A stretch of DNA of 36,958 nucleotides, from contig JBJXFQ010000037.1 in the NCBI GenBank assembly GCA_046155605.1, forward strand, positions 1 to 36,958, written 5' to 3'. The position numbers were made by a program, and so were the translations under genes. Origin of the DNA: JAEUIZ01 sp046155605 (GTDB lineage: Bacteria > Planctomycetota > Phycisphaerae > Phycisphaerales > UBA1924). Below are positions 14,366 to 21,985 of the stretch, piece by piece (the stretch's first letter is position 1; each line of letters begins with the position of its first letter). The notes below the pieces were generated by a model. It saw only the letters and a list, made by a program, of their open reading frames with translations. It made no database searches and was not told where the DNA came from.

Positions 14366-16565
14366 GAACGAACGCACCACCTTCTCGCCGCTGTGGCATC
14401 GGGTTCGGGCGCTCAAGCCCCGGCTGAGGCCGCATGTGCAGATCACGCGGCAGCACTATCGCGGCAGACGCTGGCATGTCGTTCACGATCCGTCGTCCAA
14501 CCAGTTCTACCGCCTGAGCCCCGTCGCGCACGAGTTTGTCGGGCTGCTCGACGGCAACCGCACGGTCGAGGAGGTGTGGAACATCTCGCTGGGCACGCAC
14601 GGCGACCACGCGCCGACGCAGCACGAGGTCATCGAGTTGCTCGGGCAGATGTACAACTCAAACCTGCTCTCGCTCGACGCCAGCCCCGAGACCGAGCAAC
14701 TGCTGACGCGCGGGCGCGAGCGCGTGAAGCGCCGGCTCACGCAGCAGGCCATCGGGATCATGTATTTCAAACTCCGGATGTTCAATCCGGATCGCCTGCT
14801 CTCGTGGGTCGAGCCCGTTCTGCGGCCGCTCATCAATCGCTGGGGGCTGCTCGCGTGGGCGGCGTTCATCATCTATGCCGTGTCGCGGGTCGTCCCGCAT
14901 TGGGACAGCCTGCAAGCCTCCTACCGCGACGTGATGGCACCGGCCAACTGGCTCGGGCTCGCCGTCGTGTTCGTGGTCGTCAAGGCGATCCACGAGTTGG
15001 GCCACGGCGTGATCTGCAAGCGATTCGGCGGGCACGTGCCCGAGTTCGGCTTCATGATCCTGGTGTTGTTCCCTTCGCCCTATGTCGATGCGTCGGCGAC
15101 GTGGGCGTTCGCCAGCAAGTGGCGGCGGATGGCGGTGGGCGCGGGCGGCATGATCTTCGAACTGGCGATCGCCGCCGGGGCCGCGCTGGTGTGGATCGAT
15201 TCGCTCTCGGGCGGGTCGGCGCTGGCGCGGCAACTCGCGTTCAACGCGATGTTCACGGCGAGCATCAGCACGATCCTCTTCAATGCCAACCCGCTGATGC
15301 GATTCGACGGCTACTACATCCTCTCGGACCTGATCGAGGTGCCGAACCTCATGCAGCGCAGCACGCGGATGCTCCAGCACCTTGTCCAACGACATGTGCT
15401 GCGGATCGAGTCGTCGCGCTCGCCATCGACTTCGGTCTCGGAGCGCGCGATCCTCGTCGTCTACGGCATCGGATCGACGGCCTATCGCATCTTCCTGTTC
15501 TTCGCGATCACGCTCTATGTCATGGGCCAGTTCTTCGGGCTGGGGGTGTTCCTCGCGATCTGGACGGCGGCGGCGTGGTTCATCCTGCCCGCGGGCAAAC
15601 TGGTGCATTGGCTGGCGACCGGGCCGCAGATCGCCGAGAAGCGCAAGCGAACGATCGCGCTGGTCGGCGGGGCGGCGCTGGCGACGGCGATTATCATCGG
15701 CGTCATCCCGTTTCCCGATCATCGACGTGCCGCGGGCGTTGTCGAGAGCCTCTCTCGCACCGGTGTCGCGTTCGGAACCGACGGCTTCATCGTGAAGGTG
15801 CATGTGAGGCCCGGCGATGCGGTCAAGGCGGGTGACGCGATGGTCACATTGGAGAACGCGGACCTGACGGCGAGGCTGGAGCAGGCGCGCGGGGAACTCG
15901 ACGAATACACCAGCAGAGAGCGGCAGTACACGGCATCGCCCGAGGCCGAAGGCGGCGCGCAGGTGATGCGGCGACTCGCGGCGAACCAGCGTGACCTCAT
16001 CGCCGAGGTCGAGCGGCGGATCGGCCTGCTCGTGGTCCGTGCGCCGCACGATGGAGTCGTCGTCGTCGGGCACGGCGGGACCGACCCGCAAACCATGGTC
16101 GGCATGTTCGCGCAGCGCGGGCAACTGATATGCGAGGTCGTTGATGTCGGGCGCATCCGCGTGACGGCGTCGCTCGAGTCCTCCGAGGCCGAGGCGCTGC
16201 TGCGTGCCGGGTCGGGTCGCACGCGGGTGCGGCTGCGGCCGATCGCGCAGCCGGAGAGGCTGCTGGCGGCGGCGGCGTTCCGCCTGCGGCCGGCGGGAGA
16301 CCGGCTGCTGGCGCATCCGTCGCTGGGATTCGGTGGCGGCGGGGCGATCGAGACGGATCCGACGGATCGGCTGGGGCTGGCTTCAAAGAGCCCGCGATTC
16401 AATCTTGAGGCCGAGGAGGTCCATCCGGTGGATTCGCCGGGGAAGGCGTGGACGGCATATCCGGGCGAGCGTGTGGCGCTGCGGTTCACGCTGCCGGCGC
16501 GGCCGCTGCTGGAGCGGTGGGTCCAACGGCTCCGGCTGATCGTGCAGGAGCGGGTGCATCTGTAG
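14364..16565 (+). CDS. PqqD-like/site-2 protease (M50)/HlyD fusion protein
   Basis: A 733-aa multidomain membrane protein. Residues ~22-105 resemble PqqD-type peptide-binding domains (WHVVHDPSSNQFYRLSPVAHEFVGLLDGNRTVEEVW). The membrane core spans ~162-450. It holds the zinc-protease motif HELGH (210-214) in a helix, and the distal motif NANPLMRFDGYYILSD (307-322) with the expected third ligand Asp315, so the site-2-protease centre looks intact. After the last helix (~430-448), a HlyD-type region begins at GTDGFIVKVHVRPGDAVKAGDAMVTLEN, then a coiled coil and LVVRAPHDGVVVV. It probably cleaves or handles a peptide within the membrane and contacts the two upstream adaptors. The ATG has no Shine-Dalgarno; a GGAGAG stranded at 13811-13816 may be its original one. 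Confidence 0.88.
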   Translation: MNERTTFSPLWHRVRALKPRLRPHVQITRQHYRGRRWHVVHDPSSNQFYRLSPVAHEFVGLLDGNRTVEEVWNISLGTHGDHAPTQHEVIELLGQMYNSNLLSLDASPETEQLLTRGRERVKRRLTQQAIGIMYFKLRMFNPDRLLSWVEPVLRPLINRWGLLAWAAFIIYAVSRVVPHWDSLQASYRDVMAPANWLGLAVVFVVVKAIHELGHGVICKRFGGHVPEFGFMILVLFPSPYVDASATWAFASKWRRMAVGAGGMIFELAIAAGAALVWIDSLSGGSALARQLAFNAMFTASISTILFNANPLMRFDGYYILSDLIEVPNLMQRSTRMLQHLVQRHVLRIESSRSPSTSVSERAILVVYGIGSTAYRIFLFFAITLYVMGQFFGLGVFLAIWTAAAWFILPAGKLVHWLATGPQIAEKRKRTIALVGGAALATAIIIGVIPFPDHRRAAGVVESLSRTGVAFGTDGFIVKVHVRPGDAVKAGDAMVTLENADLTARLEQARGELDEYTSRERQYTASPEAEGGAQVMRRLAANQRDLIAEVERRIGLLVVRAPHDGVVVVGHGGTDPQTMVGMFAQRGQLICEVVDVGRIRVTASLESSEAEALLRAGSGRTRVRLRPIAQPERLLAAAAFRLRPAGDRLLAHPSLGFGGGGAIETDPTDRLGLASKSPRFNLEAEEVHPVDSPGKAWTAYPGERVALRFTLPARPLLERWVQRLRLIVQERVHL

Positions 16566-16615
16566 CCGGCACGCGAGGCGGCATGGGCGGCAACACCCTC
16601 AGCGGAGCGGCCTGA

Positions 16616-17566
16616 TCAGCCCATGAGTTGCACGACGATCACGACGACGATGATGAACTTTACGAACGTGATGAGCAGCGACATGATGACGGCGTCCACA
16701 ACTTCCATGTCGAGCGATTCCACCAGCATGCCGAGGTAGATGAACATTGTGATCGCCCATGCCGCGATGCCGGGCAGCGGGGTCATTCTGAGCACGACGG
16801 AGACCAAGTTGACGACGGCGAAGATGCCCGCGAGGCGGAGCGCGGTCAGGTGGAAGGGCGCGTCGAACCCAAGCCAAATGAGGCACGCGAGGAAGAAGAC
16901 ACCGGTGCCGATGGGGATCGTCACTCCCCATTCCACGAGCGCGACGATGAGCGCCTCGGACTGGCCCTGGGAGAGCAAGATGGCCGTGAGCCCGCCGATG
17001 CCGACGGCGATCTGGATCAGCGGTTTGAGGTATTCCCAACGTCGTATGGCGGCGGAATCCGCGGCGTGTTTGGTTCGCCGCGCCTCGGGGAGGATTGGCG
17101 AGCCGCATTCTGGGCACTTGAGGGCTTTGAGTCCCTTGAGGCTGTAGCCGCACTTGCCGCAGGTGCCTCTCTTTGCCTTGGTCGGCTCGCCGGGATCATC
17201 GACGCCGACGGCGGTGCGGACGAGCCCGCCGCTCTGGAGGTTTCGCCCGCACTGCACGCAGAGCGTGGAGCCGTGCGGGATGGTGCTCTGGCAGCCGGGA
17301 CAGATGACCTGCGCGGCGATGGGGGCGGACGGGCCGTCGTCGAGGCCGATGATGCCGCTGAGGTCATCGAGCGGCTCGGGTTCGGCGGATTGCGGCGGTG
17401 CCTGTGCGATCGCGGGCGAGGGCTTGCGCGCCGGCTTTGCCGCTGCTTTGGCCGCCGCGGCATCGAAGCACGCCTTGCAGGTGTACCGTCCCTGCGTGTC
17501 CTTCGTTCGCGGACGGGTCGAGCAATCGACGCCGCAGACCATGCACACCTTCGCCGGCTGACTCAT
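16616..17566 (-). CDS. Zinc-ribbon protein with C-terminal polytopic membrane domain
   Basis: A 316-aa protein with three separate Cys4 zinc-binding modules in a cytoplasmic N-terminal half: C8/C11...C30/C33, then C89/C92...C103/C106 (CPGCQSTIPHGSTLCVQCG), then C136/C139...C151/C154 (CGKCGYSLKGLKALKCPECG). A Pro/Ala-rich linker separates the first two. From ~180 onward there are about five hydrophobic segments, ending in ITFVKFIIVVVIVVQLMG. GGAGGT lies 6 nt before ATG 17566, which settles the start against the longer frame. This looks like the zinc-ribbon plus Yip1/DUF-type membrane layout common in planctomycetes. Function unknown. Confidence 0.8.
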   Translation of the reverse strand: MSQPAKVCMVCGVDCSTRPRTKDTQGRYTCKACFDAAAAKAAAKPARKPSPAIAQAPPQSAEPEPLDDLSGIIGLDDGPSAPIAAQVICPGCQSTIPHGSTLCVQCGRNLQSGGLVRTAVGVDDPGEPTKAKRGTCGKCGYSLKGLKALKCPECGSPILPEARRTKHAADSAAIRRWEYLKPLIQIAVGIGGLTAILLSQGQSEALIVALVEWGVTIPIGTGVFFLACLIWLGFDAPFHLTALRLAGIFAVVNLVSVVLRMTPLPGIAAWAITMFIYLGMLVESLDMEVVDAVIMSLLITFVKFIIVVVIVVQLMG

Positions 17567-17703
17567 GGTGCACCTCCTCGGAGCGGGCGGCAAACAATCT
17601 AACACGGGCCGCACAATCGGGCAAGGGGAGCAGGCCGAAAGGCAAGTGAAAGCCAGGCCGGCGTCGGTGAGCGCAGGCTATCGGACCCCGCGATCGGGCC
17701 GGA

Positions 17704-18828
17704 TCAGCCGCCCCAGAGCGACATGCCGATCTCAAAGGCGATGAGCAGGATGATGATCCATTCGAGGAGTTCCATGCGCCTCGTCGAACTTTGATCGGCG
17801 AGTTTCTGATAGATGCCGTCGAGCGTCTGGAGTTTGCGAAGGATGCTGGCGTCCCACTCGGGGAGGTGGAGGCGGTGGGCTGCAAGCCGATAGAGCCGCG
17901 CGAGGTACTGATCGCCCAGGAGTTTGACGGCGTTATTGACGCCCTCGAAGAGGATCGCGCCGTCCATCTGGAGCCGCGCGAGTCGGCGCATCTGCCTGCC
18001 CGAGGCGAGCGCGAAGAGGCTCAGCCACCGCCGGCGAGTCAGCATGTGGTACGCGCGCTCGAGGACCGCGTCGAGTTGATCGTCGAGCGTTCGCATCTCG
18101 AGCAACTCGACGTTGGTGTACTCGAGCACGGCCATCGCGTCTTCGGCCCGATTCTGGAAGAGGATCGCCGCGTTCCAGTCGATCAGCGCAGCCTCGCCCT
18201 GCGTGTAGGCGATCCGGCAGGCCATGGCGTCGGCCTGCTCATCGGTCGAGAGTTGGCCGCGCTCCGACCGCAGCACCCGCGCGAGCAGCGCCCGCTCCTC
18301 GTCGAGCAGGCGATCGATGTCGTCCGGCGGGTCTAGACGAAAGATCACATAGTCTTCGAGAAACGGCGCGAGGCCGGGCTTCTCGACCGCGGGGCGGATC
18401 AACGCGAGCAGCCCTTCGACTCGACGGCGCGCATCATCGGCGAGCGCCTTATTTTCATAGAGCGCCTCGCTGAAATCGAGGAGTTTGGCGAGCGGATCGT
18501 TGATCGGGAAGCGATATGCCACCGACGCCGCGCCGAAGTCGAACAGCAGACACTCGATACGCTCATCGCAGGCACGTCCGGCGACAACAGGCGCGGCGGG
18601 CACGGTGGATGATCCGGAAGCGCCGGCTCGCGGCGAGGACCCGGTGACCTCAACGATTCGGAGCGGCGCGGGGCGATACTCGAAGGCCTCAGGCGTGGGG
18701 CGACCGTGGCGCATGGTCTCACGCTGCGTCCGTCGCCCGACGAGGGACTGGGCGCGGTCGAGATCGATCGCGAAGCCCGCGTCAAACGCGAAGAGGGCCA
18801 CGCACTCGCCGACGACCGTTCGTTCCAT
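17704..18828 (-). CDS. RMD1/YagE (DUF155) family membrane-anchored protein
   Basis: A 374-aa protein that fits the RMD1/YagE family. A mixed alpha/beta N-terminal half contains CDERIECLLFDFGAASVAYRFPIND. A central helical part follows with DRLLDEERALLARVLRSE, then YTNVELLEMRTLDDQLDAVLERAYHMLTRRRW. The C-terminal end is LLEWIIILLIAFEIGMSLWGG, a single membrane anchor that is highly typical of the family. Yeast RMD1 relatives influence microtubules or mitochondrial translation; the bacterial role is not established. Transcribed on its own strand between the zinc-ribbon protein and the lipoprotein, with ~50 bp to the latter. Confidence 0.85.
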   Translation of the reverse strand: MERTVVGECVALFAFDAGFAIDLDRAQSLVGRRTQRETMRHGRPTPEAFEYRPAPLRIVEVTGSSPRAGASGSSTVPAAPVVAGRACDERIECLLFDFGAASVAYRFPINDPLAKLLDFSEALYENKALADDARRRVEGLLALIRPAVEKPGLAPFLEDYVIFRLDPPDDIDRLLDEERALLARVLRSERGQLSTDEQADAMACRIAYTQGEAALIDWNAAILFQNRAEDAMAVLEYTNVELLEMRTLDDQLDAVLERAYHMLTRRRWLSLFALASGRQMRRLARLQMDGAILFEGVNNAVKLLGDQYLARLYRLAAHRLHLPEWDASILRKLQTLDGIYQKLADQSSTRRMELLEWIIILLIAFEIGMSLWGG

Positions 18829-18881
18829 GAGGTGAGGATAAGGGCGCGTCGGGCCTGGCGAAGCCGCTCGGGGTCGCGGCG

Positions 18882-19511
18882 CTATGGCTTCTGCCCGCGG
18901 AGTTTGTCGTAGACCTCGGCCGCGATGCCGGTGAGTTCGGGGCGCGAGCCGAGGCGGCGGATGGCTTCATCGCGCTTGCCCGCCTGCGCGAGGATCACGG
19001 CGACGAGCGCGTCGTGATCGGGATAGCGGGCCCAATACGCGTCGTTCTGCCACCGCGTTGGCCCGGCGAGCATCAGCGACCGCGCCTCGTCCATGCGACC
19101 GGCGACGACCGCTTCATCGGCGGCACGGAAGGCGAGCCGGCCGACCTTCATCCAGAAGAGTTCGAACTCGCCGCTGGTCGGGAGCCGCGTCGCGACCGCC
19201 GAGGCCGCGTCGAGCACGCCGCCAGCGAGGGCCGTCGCCTGCTGATTAGCCGCGGCGTTTCCCGGCTTGGCTTCCTGCTCCTCGAGTTTGGCGGCGGCGA
19301 GGTCGATCGCGTCGCCGATGGTGATCCGCTTGGCGTCAAAGGCCTTGATGATGACGCCGGACGATGCGGCGCGACCGCCCGCCCCCGACGCCGCGGCGTA
19401 GGCCTCCTTCAGCGGACGGACCTTCGAATCGCAACCGGAGAGGCAGAGGGCGAGTGACGCGAGCAGCGCGACGATGTAGAGGCTCGACAGCCTTGTCTGA
19501 AAGCGAGGCAT
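18882..19511 (-). CDS. Predicted lipoprotein with alpha-helical repeat-like body
   Basis: A 209-aa protein with a good lipoprotein signal peptide: MPRFQTRLSSLYIVALLASLALCLSGC, lipobox LSGC. Lgt (encoded at 364-1476) would act on it. The mature part is almost entirely alpha-helical and Ala-rich; the end (AWARYPDHDALVAVILAQAGKRDEAIRRLGSRPEL) resembles a TPR-like helical pair. I choose ATG 19511 because it gives a clean signal peptide; longer frames do not. The M20 peptidase gene ends 71 nt upstream on the same strand. Function unknown. Confidence 0.75.
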   Translation of the reverse strand: MPRFQTRLSSLYIVALLASLALCLSGCDSKVRPLKEAYAAASGAGGRAASSGVIIKAFDAKRITIGDAIDLAAAKLEEQEAKPGNAAANQQATALAGGVLDAASAVATRLPTSGEFELFWMKVGRLAFRAADEAVVAGRMDEARSLMLAGPTRWQNDAYWARYPDHDALVAVILAQAGKRDEAIRRLGSRPELTGIAAEVYDKLRGQKP

Positions 19512-19582
19512 GGCAATGTTGTACCGGCGCGAGATGGGGCGGTTGCGGCCTCTGATCGCTCGCGCGATCGGCCCGAGCGTGG

Positions 19583-21034
19583 TCATGACGCCATGCCGTC
19601 GAGCATTTCCGCTATGAACGCCGCGTGCGAGCGCTGGCCCAGCCAGAAACAATCGAGTTCGAACTTCTCATTGGGCGAGTGAACACGGTCGTCATCAAGC
19701 CCGAAGCCCATGAAAATGGTCTCCATCCCGAGTTCGGCCTTGAGCAGCCCGGCCACCGGGATCGAGCCCCCACTCTTGATGAGCGCGGGCCGCACGCCCG
19801 ACGCCCGCTTGATCGCTCGTTCGGCGGCCGCGAGCAACGGGGAATCGGTCCGCACCGTGGCACCCCAGCCGCCGTGATGGTCCGTGAGTTCCCATCGGCA
19901 GCCCGGCGGCGTGCGATCTTTCAACCACTTGAAGAACATCTTGGTGATCTTCACGGGGTCCTGATCGGCGACGAGCCGGAAACTGACCTTGGCGCTCGCC
20001 TTGGCGGGGATGACGGTCTTGGCGCCGGCACCGGTATAGCCGCCCCAGATGCCGTTGATCTCAGCCGTGGGCCGGCCCCACTCTCGCTCCATCGCGGTGT
20101 AGCCGGCTTCGCCGATGTCCGCGGCCCTGGGGAGGCCGATCTTTTTCAGCGCCGCCGCCGCGTTGAACTTGAGTTTCTTCCACGCGTCGCGCTCGGACTT
20201 GGCCAACGAGCGCACGGCGTCGTAGAAGCCGGGGATCGTCACGCGCCGCTTCTTGTCCCACAACTGGGCGAGCACCTTGGCGAGTTCGTTGTTGGGGTTT
20301 GGAGCGCGCCCGCCCCAGAGGCCCGAGTGCAAATCCTGGTTCGCGCCGTGCAGCGTGACCTCGGTATAGGCCAGGCCGCGGACGCCGTAGGTGATGGCCG
20401 GCTTGCCGCGGCCGAGTTGGCCCGTGTCGGAGATGAGGCAGACATCGCACTGCTTGAGGCGGTCCTTGTGCTGTCGCACGAAAGCGGGGAGCGAGACCGA
20501 GCCGCACTCTTCCTCGCCTTCGAGGAGGACGGTAAAGCGTGCGCCGCCGGCGGGCGCGCCGCTGACTTTCTTCCACGCGCGGAGCGATTCGAGGAACGTC
20601 ATCACCTGGCCTTTGTCGTCGACCGCGCCGCGGGCGACGATCCGCTCGCCGGGGCCACCGCGTGGTTCCGCCGCCTTGCGCACGGGCTCGAAGGGCGGGC
20701 TCTCCCAAAGGTCGAGCGGGTCGGCAGGCTGCACGTCGTAGTGGCCATAGAACAGCACATGCGGGCCGCGGTAGTCCGCGCTCCCCTCGCAATGAGCCAG
20801 CACGATGGGATGCCCCGGCCCGCCGCTGGGCGACTTCGTCGGGAGCACCTCGACATCGAAGCCGAGTTCGCGGAGTTGTCCCGCGGACCACTCGGCGGCC
20901 TGCTTCGTCTGCCCCGCGTACGCCGGATCGGTGCTGATGCTCGGGATGCGCAGCCAGTCCATCCATCGGCCGATCGCGGCCTCTTCGTCGGCGGAAAGGT
21001 GCGCGAGCACGGCATCGAGCGAGGCGGTTGACAT
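19583..21034 (-). CDS. M20-family metallopeptidase (dipeptidase-like)
   Basis: A 483-aa di-zinc peptidase. Metal and catalytic residues are present: FYGHYDVQP with His98 and Asp100, GAVDDKGQ with the bridging Asp, and the catalytic pair in LEGEEECGS (Glu174/Glu175). NQDLHSGLWGGRAPNPNNEL is the dimerisation-domain signature of the M20 group that includes carnosinase-like dipeptidases and succinyl-diaminopimelate desuccinylase relatives. GGAGAA lies 7 nt before ATG 21034. It probably hydrolyses dipeptides or acyl-amino acids in the cytoplasm. No signal peptide is present. Confidence 0.92.
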   Translation of the reverse strand: MSTASLDAVLAHLSADEEAAIGRWMDWLRIPSISTDPAYAGQTKQAAEWSAGQLRELGFDVEVLPTKSPSGGPGHPIVLAHCEGSADYRGPHVLFYGHYDVQPADPLDLWESPPFEPVRKAAEPRGGPGERIVARGAVDDKGQVMTFLESLRAWKKVSGAPAGGARFTVLLEGEEECGSVSLPAFVRQHKDRLKQCDVCLISDTGQLGRGKPAITYGVRGLAYTEVTLHGANQDLHSGLWGGRAPNPNNELAKVLAQLWDKKRRVTIPGFYDAVRSLAKSERDAWKKLKFNAAAALKKIGLPRAADIGEAGYTAMEREWGRPTAEINGIWGGYTGAGAKTVIPAKASAKVSFRLVADQDPVKITKMFFKWLKDRTPPGCRWELTDHHGGWGATVRTDSPLLAAAERAIKRASGVRPALIKSGGSIPVAGLLKAELGMETIFMGFGLDDDRVHSPNEKFELDCFWLGQRSHAAFIAEMLDGMAS

Positions 21035-21129
21035 GGGGATTCTCCGGTCTTTCTCGGTGGCTGGGCCGCGGCAACGACCCGGGGGCTGAGCATAGGAACG
21101 CACGTTGCGAGGCGCGATTTCGGCGAGTC

Positions 21130-21182
21130 GATCGTGCGACCGATCGCGGTCGATCCCCTTGAGCCGATCGCGCGATCGATCG
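21130..21182. repeat. GATC-dense, palindromic intergenic stretch
   Basis: Six GATC sites occur within 52 bp (starting at 21130, 21142, 21152, 21166, 21174 and 21178), several as CGATCG. They include the perfect 14-bp palindrome CGATCGCGCGATCG at 21165-21178. The stretch lies between the hydrolase stop (21221) and the M20 start (21034), so it could act as a regulatory, methylation-sensitive or transcript-folding element. This genome uses CGATCG often, so the clustering is only suggestive. Confidence 0.5.
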
Positions 21183-21220
21183 TCGCCCTCCTCTGGTTCC
21201 CTGCTTTCGGGCCCAGGCGC

Positions 21221-21931
21221 TTAGTCCGCGGGCGGTGCCGTCGCCTCTGTCGCCAGCGCCGTGTCGCCCCGCAGTCGCCGCGCGATGTCCGCGACGATCA
21301 GCCGGTCCAGCGCGATGGTGTGGTGCGAGAGGAGCAGCGGCCCGGGCTTCCAGATCACGCCGCGGCCGGGCGGTGCGGTGCGCGTCGCGCCGACCCACGA
21401 ATCCCGCAGCCGCGCGTAGCAGACGAGTTCGTAACCGGCGGTCGGAAGTGCGGCGTCGAGGCGGGCGAGGAAGGCCGATCCGGGTCGCATCGCGCGGGTC
21501 GAGGCATCGATCGGGAACCACGGCGCGAGCCGTGCGCCGCGATGCGGAGTGCCAAGGGTGAAGAGCCGCCGGATCGCAAGCCCCTCGATCGCAGCGGATC
21601 GTGCGACGAGCCCGCCCATCGAGATCGCGACGACATCGAGCGGCGCATCGCCCCATGACGCGCGTGCCTCCCGAAGCACGCGTGCCGTCGCAGATTCGAT
21701 GCTCCAGCAGAGGGCGATGCCACACGCGCCAAAGCGATCCGCGGGCGCGCCCGTCAGGCTCGCCAGATGCCGCGCCAATCGCCAGGCCGAGATTCGCGGT
21801 GCCCGCCACCCCCCCACCACCAGCACGGGGCGCTCTGGCGGCCTGTGATCGGCGCACATCCGCGCCAGTTCGCGGGCCACGCCGCCCTCGGGCGGGACCA
21901 GTGGCGGCTTCGGCCTCGCATCGTTCGCCAT
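21221..21931 (-). CDS. Alpha/beta-hydrolase, lipase-like
   Basis: A 236-aa protein with the core of a small alpha/beta-hydrolase: PVLVVGGWRAPRIS (first strand), the nucleophile elbow DVVAISMGGLVARSAA, where Ala-Ile-Ser-Met-Gly replaces the canonical Gly-x-Ser-x-Gly, RRLFTLGTPHRGARLAPW, and a C-terminal LLLSHHTIALDRL carrying the likely catalytic histidine. The A-x-S-x-G elbow also occurs in small Bacillus-type lipases. No signal peptide is visible. The start is taken as ATG 21931 (GTG 21934 is possible); the remainder of the long open frame to 22780 is antisense to the DUF1015 gene. Substrate unknown. Confidence 0.75.
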   Translation of the reverse strand: MANDARPKPPLVPPEGGVARELARMCADHRPPERPVLVVGGWRAPRISAWRLARHLASLTGAPADRFGACGIALCWSIESATARVLREARASWGDAPLDVVAISMGGLVARSAAIEGLAIRRLFTLGTPHRGARLAPWFPIDASTRAMRPGSAFLARLDAALPTAGYELVCYARLRDSWVGATRTAPPGRGVIWKPGPLLLSHHTIALDRLIVADIARRLRGDTALATEATAPPAD

Positions 21932-21985
21932 CACGCGTGGCAGCGTAGCGCGGTATCCTGTGGCCTCGCACCCGGAGCCACTGCC

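Noticed and set aside
14658..16316. 552-aa minus-strand frame opposite the M50 fusion
   Set aside because: Arg/His-rich composition with no motif; antisense shadow of a protein with intact protease motifs.
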